In this document: one piece after another, positions 40,872 through 49,096 of the stretch
Layout: each line of letters begins with the position of its first letter
Position numbering within the stretch: position 1 is the stretch's first letter
Assembly: GCA_001603075.1 (NCBI GenBank)
Contig: LVBB01000016.1
Span: 271,080-335,079 of the forward strand
Length of the DNA stretch: 64,000 nt
Direction: 5' to 3'
From: Phycisphaerales bacterium Planc_01
GTDB lineage: Bacteria; Planctomycetota; Phycisphaerae; Sedimentisphaerales; Anaerobacaceae
Translations under genes and position numbers: made by a program
Notes under the pieces: model-generated
What the model was told of the DNA's origin: nothing
The model's input: only the letters and a program-made list of their open reading frames with translations
The model's database searches: none

Positions 40872-42011
40872 TCAGAAGATCAGATAGGGCGTCGCCCTGC
40901 CCAGCCTGACGCCGACTCGACCGATATCCTCCAGGCACCGGATTCGCCGATCGGCCCGCTGCTTGACGATCCGATCGACGGTCAGGGGCCCCAATCCGGG
41001 CACGCGAAGCAGATCCAGCCGCGAGGCCCGGTTCACATTGAGCGGGAAAAACTCGGGGTGGTTTCGGGCCCACAGCTCTTTGGGGTCGGCATCGAGCGCC
41101 AGGCGACCCCGGGAATCGAACGCTATGTCGTCATCCTTGAAGCCGTACTTGCGCATCAGGAAGTCCACCTGATAGAGGCGGTGCTCCCGGACGAAGGCCG
41201 CCGCCGGGTCGACGGAAGCGGCCGGGTCGGAATCCAACGAGGCATCGCCGGCACCGCGTTGATAGGCGCTGAAGTAGATGCGCTGCATGTGGAGCCGGTC
41301 GTAGAGGCCGCCCATGTACTTGACGATCTCAGCGTCCGATTCACCGGCAGCGCCGACGATAAACTGGGTAGTTTGCTTGACCCTGGCGAACCGCGTGCCC
41401 CGGGCCGTCAGCCGGCTGATCAGTTTGATCGGCTCGATGATGTCGCGGATGTAGTCCTTGCGGCTGGACAGCCTGGCCAGGTTCTTCCGTCCCGGCGTCT
41501 CGATATTCAACGACACCGCGCTGGCCAGCGAGACCGCCTCTTCGATGGCCGCATCGCTGGCGCCGGGAATGACCTTCAGGTGGATGTATCCTCTGAATCC
41601 GTGCTTGCGTCGCAGCAGCCGTGCCGTGGCGGTAAGCCGGTCCATTGTCGCATCAGGCGAGCCGATCACCCCGGAACTGAGGAACAGGCCGAACACCTTC
41701 TTCTGCCGGTAATAGTCCAGGAACACATTGGCCGTCTCGTCCGGGCTGAGACTGCACCGTCGAACGTCCTGCTGCTCCCGCAGCGGACAATACTTGCAGT
41801 CGTTGGTGCAGACGTTCGAGATCAGGCTCTTGAACAGGACGCTCCGGCCGCCGCTGGGCAGCGTAACCGGATAGATCCATCGCCCATCCCGGCCACGTCG
41901 GCGTCCTTCGTCTCGGTTGGTCCCGCAGGCGCACGCCAGATCGTACTGGGCGTCGGCACTGAGGATTTCGAGCTTCTCCTGTGTGTCCGGCCTGGAAACG
42001 ATCCCAACCAT
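40872..42011 (-). CDS. Radical SAM protein of the DNA modification/repair-linked family (HhH tail)
   Basis: This 379-residue protein has the radical SAM Cys motif CTNDCKYCPLREQQD, an SAM domain (FLSSGVIGSPDATM; GYIHLKVIPGASDAAI; LNIETPGRKNL) and a C-terminal helix-hairpin-helix segment (LNVNRASRLDLLRVPGLGPL, then TVDRIVKQRA). This is the arrangement of the 'radical SAM linked to UDG-like' family, which in other genomes is encoded beside a small uracil-DNA-glycosylase-like protein and is suspected to act on DNA. That partner is not adjacent here; only a family-4 UDG exists 32 kb away. ATG 42011 follows a weak GGGGCAGG site. Confidence 0.88.
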   Translation of the reverse strand: MVGIVSRPDTQEKLEILSADAQYDLACACGTNRDEGRRRGRDGRWIYPVTLPSGGRSVLFKSLISNVCTNDCKYCPLREQQDVRRCSLSPDETANVFLDYYRQKKVFGLFLSSGVIGSPDATMDRLTATARLLRRKHGFRGYIHLKVIPGASDAAIEEAVSLASAVSLNIETPGRKNLARLSSRKDYIRDIIEPIKLISRLTARGTRFARVKQTTQFIVGAAGESDAEIVKYMGGLYDRLHMQRIYFSAYQRGAGDASLDSDPAASVDPAAAFVREHRLYQVDFLMRKYGFKDDDIAFDSRGRLALDADPKELWARNHPEFFPLNVNRASRLDLLRVPGLGPLTVDRIVKQRADRRIRCLEDIGRVGVRLGRATPYLIF

Positions 42012-42155
42012 ACCTGCCCCAATCCCGTCCCTGCCTGCAGGGCGACGCATCGACAGCCCCTGCCCGGGCCATTCTACCGCAGGCCGGAATACGCGAAAAG
42101 CGACAAGAGCAGATATTCAGCAAAGGCAGGCGGCCGTGTTCCTTACCAGGACCGG

Positions 42156-43415
42156 TCAGATCAGCGACCGAATGCGGTCGTCCAGCGCCCTCTGGTCGGC
42201 CGAAAAGGCCTCGAAAGCGCTGAGATTCAACAAGGCGTCAAGGCCAACAGCACCCTTGGAGAGCCTTTCCTTCCACGTGGTGAAGACGGGAATCTTGCCA
42301 TCGCCGGCCGCCGTGCGCACGTCTTCGGCCGACCAGTCGGGCAGGAAGTCGGCAAGCCCACGCCGGGCAAAACGGGACCGAACGTCCTCGGGCGTCACAG
42401 TATCCATATCTTCCTGAAGGAGGCCTTCGACGCAGTCCTTGAAGACTTGGGGGACGTCCCAGAGCGTTCGGGCGTTGAAATCCTCGAAACTGACGCCTTC
42501 CGTCAGCGGAACGCTCGGATCGGTCCGAACCTGTGAGGACGGTCTGGCCGGCGGCGACGTCTCGTACTGTGCTGCCGCCTTCGGCGGCATCGTCAGGACA
42601 TCGAGTCCTGCCAGGGCCGCGACCTGCGCGCCCTCGCGCACGCTGGCCCCGATCAGCAACGAACGCGTCCTGCGGGCGTCGCGCAGTTCGACGAGCATCC
42701 GTTGCGTCGCCAGCGTCGCCTTTTCTCCGATGTTGCGGCCGTCGCCCAGCCCGTTGTCGGCGACGAAGGCGTTGAGCCGGCCCATGAAGACGTTCACGAA
42801 TCGAGGCTGGGCCAGCATGGCAATCGCGTAGTTCTGTCGGGCCGAGAAGCCCAACGTGAAGTTGACTGGAACGCCCTCCTGTCCCAGCTTCCGCGCCGCC
42901 AGCAGCCCGGCCGGCGTCAACGGCACCTTCACATAGAACCGCTCCGGGCAGATATCGAAGTATCGCCTCCCATAGGCCACCGAACGCTCCACGTCGTGAC
43001 CGAGATCGGTGTGCAGTTCCACGCTCACGTGCGCGTCGAACCTCTCGACAAGTCTCAAGGCATGCCGGGCGTTGAGGACGAACGCAATCTCCAGGACCAA
43101 CTCCCGCTCGTCGATCTGGGGCACGGTTCGTCGAATCGCCTCGGCCGCCTCGCGAACGAGATCGTCATACAGCCCTTTCTGGATCTCCTTGTTGAGCAGC
43201 GTGTTGTTCGTCGTCAGCGCCTCGAACTCGCAGCACCAAAGCGCATCGGCCTCGTCAATGTCGCCGGTGTCCAGCCACAACCGCGTGCCCAGGGCGCGGA
43301 CCTTCTGCCAGATCGGTTTCTCTCGGAATCCCACGTCGCGCCGCCCGGATGGGTGTGAGAAGTCGCGGCGGGCCAGATCGTAGGTCAACTCGGCGATCGC
43401 TTCCGTATCGATCAT
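42156..43415 (-). CDS. Transaldolase-like protein, extended
   Basis: This 419-residue aldolase-type TIM barrel starts at ATG 43415 with AAGGAGAA upstream. Transaldolase features are LWLDTGDIDEADALWCC (the D-T-x-x-x-E/D region), LTTNNTLLNKEI, FYVKVPLTPAGLLAARKL with the Schiff-base Lys, PVNFTLGFSARQNYAI and FVNVFMGRLNAFV. The family normally has about 220 (TalC) or 316 (TalB) residues. The extra C-terminal 100-plus residues (from about 310: GVSFEDFNARTLWDVP and on) are not recognised. It likely moves dihydroxyacetone units between sugar phosphates in the pentose phosphate pathway, but a relative with another aldol substrate is possible. Confidence 0.82.
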   Translation of the reverse strand: MIDTEAIAELTYDLARRDFSHPSGRRDVGFREKPIWQKVRALGTRLWLDTGDIDEADALWCCEFEALTTNNTLLNKEIQKGLYDDLVREAAEAIRRTVPQIDERELVLEIAFVLNARHALRLVERFDAHVSVELHTDLGHDVERSVAYGRRYFDICPERFYVKVPLTPAGLLAARKLGQEGVPVNFTLGFSARQNYAIAMLAQPRFVNVFMGRLNAFVADNGLGDGRNIGEKATLATQRMLVELRDARRTRSLLIGASVREGAQVAALAGLDVLTMPPKAAAQYETSPPARPSSQVRTDPSVPLTEGVSFEDFNARTLWDVPQVFKDCVEGLLQEDMDTVTPEDVRSRFARRGLADFLPDWSAEDVRTAAGDGKIPVFTTWKERLSKGAVGLDALLNLSAFEAFSADQRALDDRIRSLI

Positions 43416-43569
43416 ATCCGTTCTCCTTCCCTGAAACACCGCCCCGATCCCTCTGCCGGTCGGGATTCGGATAGGTCCTATGGGCCCTGTTGCTGCTATA
43501 CGCCCGCCATGCGCGCAGGGTTTGCGCAATTGCACCGAATGCCCCGCAGATCGCGGTCTTGCAGGGGGA

Positions 43570-44610
43570 TCAGAGCTTGCCCGGATCGATGACGACGTGC
43601 TTGATGCTCTTGCGATGGTAGGTGTATGTCGTGTGGACGAGCCCATCGGCGGCCTGAATGACGGCCGGATAGGAGTACTCGCCGGGTTGGTCTTCGAGCG
43701 TCAGCACCACATCCCAGTTCTGCCCATCTGACGAGACCGCCACATTGAGCGGACTGCGTCCCTTGGGCGTGTTGTTGAAGACGAGCAGTTGCCGCCCGTC
43801 CTTGAGCGTGACGCCGTCGATCCCTGAGTTGGGATTGGGCAGGCTTGTGACGCTGAACGGACTCCAGGTCGAGCCGCCATCGTTCGACCAGCTCTGGGTG
43901 ACGTACGCTTTGCCCCGCGTGCGACAGAGCATCTGGAGCCGGCCGTCCGGGTAGGTCAGGATCGTCGGCTGAATCACGCCGTACTCTTTGCCGTCGTTGA
44001 GCGGACCGACCATACGCCAATCCTTCAGGTCGCTCGTGATCTCCACGTGAACGCGCCAGCCCTGATGCTCGCTGCTGGATGGGCACAGGATGCGGCCGTC
44101 GTCGAGCTGGATCGGCTTGTTCTTGATCGGTCCCATCGCGTGCGGAGGCAACAGTTGCGGCCGGGCCCAGGTCCGACCGTCATCGGCTGAAACAGTCCAA
44201 TGGCCCCACCATTCGCGCGGCGTCGGGCCCACCTTGAAGAACAGCACCAACGGTCCTTCCTTCGGCTGGAACAGAACGGGGTTCCAGCACGGGTACCGCC
44301 GCTGGATCGACATCACGCCATTGGCCACCTCGACCGGTCTCGACCAGCGGCCATCCTCCAGACGCGAGACCCAGATGCCGACGTCGTCTTCACCCTCGTC
44401 GGCGCCGGCGAACCACGCTGCAACGATTCGCCCGCTGTGAGTCTGCTCGATGGTCGAGGCATGACAGCCTGGCGTCGGCCGGCCCTCCAGCGGGAAAATC
44501 AGCTTCGCCTCCACAACAGCCTCCTCGGCAGAGCGGGCGTTCGTGCTCATAGCCAGTCCCCCACCAAGAACCACGGTCAACCCCAGAACCAGTCGCCATC
44601 GTCTCATCAT
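43570..44610 (-). CDS. Exported sialidase / BNR-repeat neuraminidase-like protein
   Basis: This 346-residue protein is secreted (signal MMRRWRLVLGLTVVLGGGLA). It has the six-bladed propeller of the BNR_2/exo-sialidase group: Asp-box repeats S-x-D-x-G-x-T-W appear as SADDGRTWARPQ, SNDGGSTWSPF and SSDGQNWDVV. FPLEGRPTPGCHASTIEQT is the usual start. Arg residues in RRYPCWNPVLFQP and RGKAYVTQSWSND could bind a carboxylate. Relatives act on sialic acids, rhamnogalacturonan or other acidic glycans, so sialidase activity is only a label. ATG 44610 has GAGGTG upstream. It is divergent from the glycyl-radical activase gene. Confidence 0.82.
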   Translation of the reverse strand: MMRRWRLVLGLTVVLGGGLAMSTNARSAEEAVVEAKLIFPLEGRPTPGCHASTIEQTHSGRIVAAWFAGADEGEDDVGIWVSRLEDGRWSRPVEVANGVMSIQRRYPCWNPVLFQPKEGPLVLFFKVGPTPREWWGHWTVSADDGRTWARPQLLPPHAMGPIKNKPIQLDDGRILCPSSSEHQGWRVHVEITSDLKDWRMVGPLNDGKEYGVIQPTILTYPDGRLQMLCRTRGKAYVTQSWSNDGGSTWSPFSVTSLPNPNSGIDGVTLKDGRQLLVFNNTPKGRSPLNVAVSSDGQNWDVVLTLEDQPGEYSYPAVIQAADGLVHTTYTYHRKSIKHVVIDPGKL

Positions 44611-44704
44611 ACACCTCACGCCTATCCAACGATTCGCATGTTTCGGCTCCAGCCAGTCCCTGTCGCCGGCCATATTCGCCGATGCCCCCCTTTCTGTAAA
44701 GGCT

Positions 44705-44733
44705 GTAGGGGTGAATAATCACCCGCTCCTGTA
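44705..44733. repeat. Family C palindrome, diverged, in a divergent promoter region
   Basis: GTAGGGGTGAATAATCACCC followed by GCTCCTGTA keeps the family C arms with several changes. It lies between the divergent sialidase and glycyl-radical-activase genes, where their promoters must be. Confidence 0.6.
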
Positions 44734-44840
44734 TTTCCCTGCCCAAACAAGTGGACGTTCGATGGTATCTTGTTTCCGCAGCGATATTTGGGTATGCTGA
44801 ATCCCTGGGGAGAAGGTCATGCGGGCGATGGATCACGGGG

Positions 44841-45833
44841 ATGGTAACTTTGGTGAAGACAGAGCACGACGGACAATCTGCTTACAGCCATCTGCGGACG
44901 GCGACGCACGGCAGGGCGCCGGCGTCGGACGCGCAGGGGATCTTTTTTGATATCAAGAAGTACGCGATCCACGACGGTCCCGGGATCCGCACCACGGTCT
45001 TCTTCAAAGGCTGCCCGCTGCGGTGCCGCTGGTGCCACAATCCGGAGAGCTGGCAGGCGATGCCCGAATCCAGCTTTCGACAGGGTCGCTGCGTCCGCTG
45101 CGGGCGGTGCGAAGCCGTCTGCCAGGGCCAAGCCATCACGTTCCCGGACGGCTATCCCGTGACGGACGTGGAGAAATGCGTCCTCTGCGGCCGCTGCGCC
45201 GTCGAATGTCCGGCCGGCGCCAGGGAAATCATCGGCCAGCAGATGACCGTAGCCGAGGTGATGGCGGAGGTCGTCAAGGACGTGATCTTCTACGACCAGT
45301 CGGGCGGCGGGGTCACGTTTTCGGGCGGCGAACCGCTGATGCAGGGCGATTTTCTGCTGGCGCTGCTGAACCGCTGCCGGGCCGAGGGCATACATACAGC
45401 GGTCGATACGACCTGCCACGCCAAGGGCGATCTGGTCCGGCGGGTCGCCGAGGTCGCCGATCTGTTCCTGTGCGATATCAAGCACATGGATTCGCCAATA
45501 CACGAACGGTATACGGGCGTGCCGAACGATCTGATCCTGGCCAATCTCAGGACGCTGGCCGAGGCAGGCAAGAAGGTGGTGGTCCGAATTCCGATCGTCC
45601 CGGGATTCAACGACGACCCAGTCAATATCGAGAACACGGCCCGATTCGCCCAGTCGTTGCCGACGGTCAAGAGGATTGATATCCTGCCCTACAATCGCGG
45701 CGGGCTGGAGAAATCGGTCCGGCTGACTGCCGGCTTCGACCTGATGGAGGGCGAAAGCCCCAGTGATGAACAGATGGCCGAGATCGCCAGGACCCTGCGT
45801 GGGTATGGATTCGAGGTCACGATAGGTGGATAG
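44841..45833 (+). CDS. Glycyl-radical enzyme activating protein (radical SAM; HypE-like)
   Basis: This 330-residue activase installs the glycyl radical on the adjacent enzyme. It has IFFDIKKYAIHDGPGIRTTV, the radical SAM motif GCPLRCRWCHNPES, two ferredoxin-like clusters (CVRCGRCEAVC and CVLCGRCAVEC), GGGVTFSGGEPLMQ, DTTCHAKGD and CDIKHMDSPIHERYTG. This is the usual GRE-activase plan with an inserted 8Fe ferredoxin domain, as in HypE, CutD and PflD-type activases. Start at ATG 44841 is my choice (upstream GATCACGGGG is weak). The stop is 3 bases before the GRE gene, so the two are one operon. Function requires anoxic conditions. Confidence 0.93.
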   Translation: MVTLVKTEHDGQSAYSHLRTATHGRAPASDAQGIFFDIKKYAIHDGPGIRTTVFFKGCPLRCRWCHNPESWQAMPESSFRQGRCVRCGRCEAVCQGQAITFPDGYPVTDVEKCVLCGRCAVECPAGAREIIGQQMTVAEVMAEVVKDVIFYDQSGGGVTFSGGEPLMQGDFLLALLNRCRAEGIHTAVDTTCHAKGDLVRRVAEVADLFLCDIKHMDSPIHERYTGVPNDLILANLRTLAEAGKKVVVRIPIVPGFNDDPVNIENTARFAQSLPTVKRIDILPYNRGGLEKSVRLTAGFDLMEGESPSDEQMAEIARTLRGYGFEVTIGG

Positions 45834-45836
45834 ACG

Positions 45837-48200
45837 ATGAACGAGCGTGTCAGAAGACTTCGCCGGCAGAGCGTCGAAACGCACCCTTACATCTCCAGCG
45901 AACGGGCCGAACTGATGACCCAGTTCTACCAGAGCGGCGCCGCGTGGTGCGAGAGCGTCCCGGTCACACGGGCCATGGCCTTTCAGCATCTGATGGAGCA
46001 CAAGACCGTGTACATCGGCGACGGTGAGCTGATCGTCGGCGAAAAGGGCCACGCCCCCAAGGCGACCCCGACCTATCCCGAATTGTGCTGCCACACGCTG
46101 AGCGACCTGGACATCCTCAACTCGCGCGAGAAGACCTCGTTCGCCGTAAGTCCCGAGGTGCGAAAGGTCTACGCCGAGACGATCATTCCGTTCTGGCAGG
46201 GCCGGACCATGCGCGAACGGATCTTCCGCGAGATGACCGACGAATGGAAGGCCACCTACGAGGCGGGCCTGTTCACCGAATTCATGGAGCAGCGGTCGCC
46301 CGGCCACACCGTGCTGGACGACAAGATCTATCGCAAGGGCATGCTCGATTTCAAGCAGGACATCCAGCGCAGCCTGGACAGTCTGGACTACTTCAACGAT
46401 CCGCAGGCCTACGCAAAACAGGAGGAACTCAAGGCGATGCGCATCTGCGCCGAGGCGCTGATCCGCTTTGCGGAGCGGCACGCGGAGAAGGCCCGTGCAA
46501 TGGCGGAGCAGGAGTCTGATCCACAACGCAAGGCCGAACTGGAGCGGATCGCTCAGGTCTGCTCGCACGTTCCGGCCCACGCGCCGCGGGATTTCTGGGA
46601 AGCGCTTCAGTACTACTGGTTCGTCCATCTCGGCGTGACCACCGAGATGAATCCCTGGGACTCGTTCAACCCGGGCCGCCTGGATCAGCACCTCTATCCA
46701 TTCTATCGGAGAGGCCTCGACGAAGGGACGCTGACCGCCGAGCAGGCCGAGGAGTTGCTCCAGTGCTTCTGGGTCAAGTTCAACAACCAGCCGGCGCCGC
46801 CCAAGGTGGGCGTGACAGCCGCCGAGAGCGGCACGTACACAGACTTCGCCCAGATCAACAGCGGCGGCCTGAAGGAGGACGGCTCCGACGGCGTCAACGA
46901 GGTGACGTTCCTCGTGCTTGACGTGATCGAGCAGATGCGGCTCGTCCAGCCCAGCTCCTCCATCCAGGTCAGCAAGAAGAACCCCGACCGCTTCATCAAG
47001 CGGGCGACGAAGATCATCCGCACCGGGTTCGGCCAGCCGTCGGTGTTCAACTGCGACCTGATCGTCCAGGAGCTGGTCCGCATGGGCAAGTCCGTGGCCG
47101 ACGCCCGCAACGGAGGCTCCAGCGGATGCGTCGAGGTCGGCGCGTTCGGCAAGGAGAGCTATATCCTCACCGGATACTTCAACCTGCCCAAGGTTCTGGA
47201 ACTGACGTTGAACAACGGTGTCGATCCGAGGACGGGGCGGCGTCTCGGCCCGCAGACAGGCGACCCCGAGCAGTTCGAGACCTTCGAGCAGTTGTTCGAG
47301 GCGTTCCGCCGGCAGGTCAACTACATCATGGACATCAAAATGCGGGGCAACAACGTCATCGAGCAGCTGTACGCGACGTACATGCCCGCCCCGTTCCTGT
47401 CGATCCTGATCGACGACTGCATCGCCGAAGGCAAGGACTACCACGACGGCGGCGCCCGCTACAACACCAACTACGTCCAGGGCGTCGGGCTGGGTACGAT
47501 CACCGATGCGCTGACCGCCATCAGGTACCATGTGTTCGACCACAAAAGCCTGCGAATGCCGCAACTGCTGGCGGCGCTGCACAACAACTTCGAAGGCGAC
47601 GAGCCCTTGCGGCAAACCCTGCTGGAACGAACACCCAAATACGGCAACGACGACGACTACGCCGACGACGTCATGCGATCGGTGTTCGAGGTCTACTTCG
47701 AAGCGGTGGACGGACGGCCCAACACCAAAGGCGGCCGCTATCACATCAACCTGCTGCCGACCACGGTCCACGTCTACTTCGGCTCGGTGATCGGCGCGAC
47801 GCCCGACGGCCGCAAGGCGGGACTGCCGCTATCAGAAGGCGTCTCGCCCGTCCAGGGCGCCGACCGCTACGGGCCCACGGCGGTGCTCAAGTCGGCCGCC
47901 AAGATGGACCACGCCCGCACCGGCGGGACCCTGCTGAACATGAAGTTCAACCCCCAGGTGCTCGACGGCGAAGAGAGCCTCGACAAGCTCACGCAACTGA
48001 TTCGTTCCTACTTCCGCCTCGACGGCCACCACATCCAGTTCAACGTCGTCGACGCCGAGACGCTCCGCGAGGCCCAGAAGCACCCCGAGCAAAACCGCGA
48101 CCTGATCGTCCGCGTCGCCGGCTACAGCGACTACTTCGTCGACCTCGGCCGCGACCTCCAGAACGAAATCATCGCCCGCACCGAACAAAAGGCCCTGTAA
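45837..48200 (+). CDS. hypD: Glycyl radical enzyme, probable trans-4-hydroxy-L-proline dehydratase (HypD)
   Basis: This 787-residue glycyl radical enzyme has the catalytic Cys431 in GSSGCVEVGAFGKESYILTG and the radical Gly762 in VRVAGYSDYFVDL. It matches HypD from memory over long stretches: NLPKVLELTLNNGVDPRTG, APFLSILIDDCIAEGKDY, GARYNTNYVQGVGLGTITDA, TPKYGNDDDYADDVM, DGRPNTKGG, and DGHHIQFNVVDAETLR. HypD dehydrates trans-4-hydroxyproline to pyrroline-5-carboxylate. The Glu two residues after the Cys, needed in HypD, is present (C-V-E). Other GRE dehydratases share some of these motifs, so the substrate is likely, not proven. proC (P5C reductase) is not in the window. The activase gene is 3 bases upstream. 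Confidence 0.85.
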   Translation: MNERVRRLRRQSVETHPYISSERAELMTQFYQSGAAWCESVPVTRAMAFQHLMEHKTVYIGDGELIVGEKGHAPKATPTYPELCCHTLSDLDILNSREKTSFAVSPEVRKVYAETIIPFWQGRTMRERIFREMTDEWKATYEAGLFTEFMEQRSPGHTVLDDKIYRKGMLDFKQDIQRSLDSLDYFNDPQAYAKQEELKAMRICAEALIRFAERHAEKARAMAEQESDPQRKAELERIAQVCSHVPAHAPRDFWEALQYYWFVHLGVTTEMNPWDSFNPGRLDQHLYPFYRRGLDEGTLTAEQAEELLQCFWVKFNNQPAPPKVGVTAAESGTYTDFAQINSGGLKEDGSDGVNEVTFLVLDVIEQMRLVQPSSSIQVSKKNPDRFIKRATKIIRTGFGQPSVFNCDLIVQELVRMGKSVADARNGGSSGCVEVGAFGKESYILTGYFNLPKVLELTLNNGVDPRTGRRLGPQTGDPEQFETFEQLFEAFRRQVNYIMDIKMRGNNVIEQLYATYMPAPFLSILIDDCIAEGKDYHDGGARYNTNYVQGVGLGTITDALTAIRYHVFDHKSLRMPQLLAALHNNFEGDEPLRQTLLERTPKYGNDDDYADDVMRSVFEVYFEAVDGRPNTKGGRYHINLLPTTVHVYFGSVIGATPDGRKAGLPLSEGVSPVQGADRYGPTAVLKSAAKMDHARTGGTLLNMKFNPQVLDGEESLDKLTQLIRSYFRLDGHHIQFNVVDAETLREAQKHPEQNRDLIVRVAGYSDYFVDLGRDLQNEIIARTEQKAL

Positions 48201-48259
48201 GGTAGATCCTCCAGACAAACTGGCGCGCCCGACACATCGCACAGGTATGCGTGTGGGTG

Positions 48260-48289
48260 TTGACAAGACCAAAAGCAATTGCGTAAACT
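48260..48289 (+). promoter_or_regulatory. Promoter of the MNT/HEPN pair
   Basis: A consensus TTGACA (48260-48265) is followed after 18 bases by TAAACT (48284-48289). The predicted start near 48296 leaves at most about 6 bases before the GTG start codon at 48302, so the first transcript may be nearly leaderless. Confidence 0.5.
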
Positions 48290-48301
48290 CACGCTATCAG
48301 G

Positions 48302-48571
48302 GTGGCCCTTATAGAACAGAACCGAGCGGCTTTGGTGCATTTGTGCCGACACTATCGAGTCGAGAGACTCTATATGTTCGGGTCGGCGGTGTCGGACCAC
48401 TTCGATGCCACACACAGCGATCTTGATTTTCTGGCTCGCTTTGCCGACCGTAAGCCCAGCGGCGAGTATGCAGAACGCTACCTCGGATTCGCGGAGGACC
48501 TGGAGCGACTCTTTCATCGACCGGTCGATCTGTTGACGGAGCAATCGATTCGGAATCCGTATCTGCGCTGA
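48302..48571 (+). CDS. MNT-type nucleotidyltransferase antitoxin
   Basis: This 89-residue protein starts at GTG 48302 and contains the minimal nucleotidyltransferase motif YMFGSAVSDHFDATHSDLDF (GS...SDLD). This matches antitoxins of HEPN/MNT type VII systems, which silence the HEPN RNase by transferring AMP to a Tyr or by complex formation. The HEPN gene begins 28 bases after its stop. No ribosome site is clear, consistent with a leaderless or coupled start. Confidence 0.85.
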   Translation: MALIEQNRAALVHLCRHYRVERLYMFGSAVSDHFDATHSDLDFLARFADRKPSGEYAERYLGFAEDLERLFHRPVDLLTEQSIRNPYLR

Positions 48572-48599
48572 GAGATCGAATCGACCCGAAGACTTCTCT

Positions 48600-48953
48600 A
48601 TGAACAACCACACCCGGAAACTGCTGTTTGACGTCCAGGATTCGGCGCGCAGTATTCACCACTGGTGTCAGGATCGCACCTTTGCCGAGTACGAAGCCAA
48701 TCGTCAGTTCCGTCGCGCGGTCGAACGGGAATTCGAGATCATCGGCGAAGCACTCAACCAGCTTTCGCACGAAGGCCCCGCCACGGCTGCCCGTATTCAT
48801 CACCTGTCTCGGATTGTGGGCTTTCGCAACCGGATCATTCATGGCTACGAAACCATCGACGATGCCACGGTCTGGGGCGTTGTCGAAGGTCACTGGCCGG
48901 CCCCGCTTGCCGAAGTCGAAGCCCTCCTGCAGAAACCGGATGCAGAGCCGTAG
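48600..48953 (+). CDS. HEPN/DUF86 toxin
   Basis: This 117-residue all-helical protein has FRRAVEREFEIIGEALNQLS and the HEPN RNase motif RNRIIHGYETID (R-x4-H, with the Tyr typically modified by the MNT partner). It is the likely toxin of the pair with the upstream MNT gene. It has normal length for the family, with no frameshift. The pair lies between the hydroxyproline genes and the dipeptidase gene and may stabilise this stretch of DNA. Confidence 0.85.
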   Translation: MNNHTRKLLFDVQDSARSIHHWCQDRTFAEYEANRQFRRAVEREFEIIGEALNQLSHEGPATAARIHHLSRIVGFRNRIIHGYETIDDATVWGVVEGHWPAPLAEVEALLQKPDAEP

Positions 48954-49096
48954 AACCTCCGATCCGAAACTCGAGCAGCCAAATCACGCACGGAGAACTG
49001 CTCCATCGGATCGCTCCAGCGCTTTCACCGCGTTGCGGCTTAAGCGGTGGCATGGTAGACTGAGGCGGTTCGAGAAATCGTATTGGGAGGTCCAGC

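Noticed and set aside
44817..47771. A 984-codon open frame on the minus strand opposite the glycyl radical genes
   Set aside because: It mirrors codon structure of real genes in GC-rich DNA; the plus strand has complete catalytic motifs of the activase and HypD-like enzyme.
43570..48200. Sialic acid utilisation cluster from the sialidase and nearby genes
   Set aside because: No nanA, nanE, nanK or sialic acid transporter is present, and the BNR protein may act on other acidic glycans.
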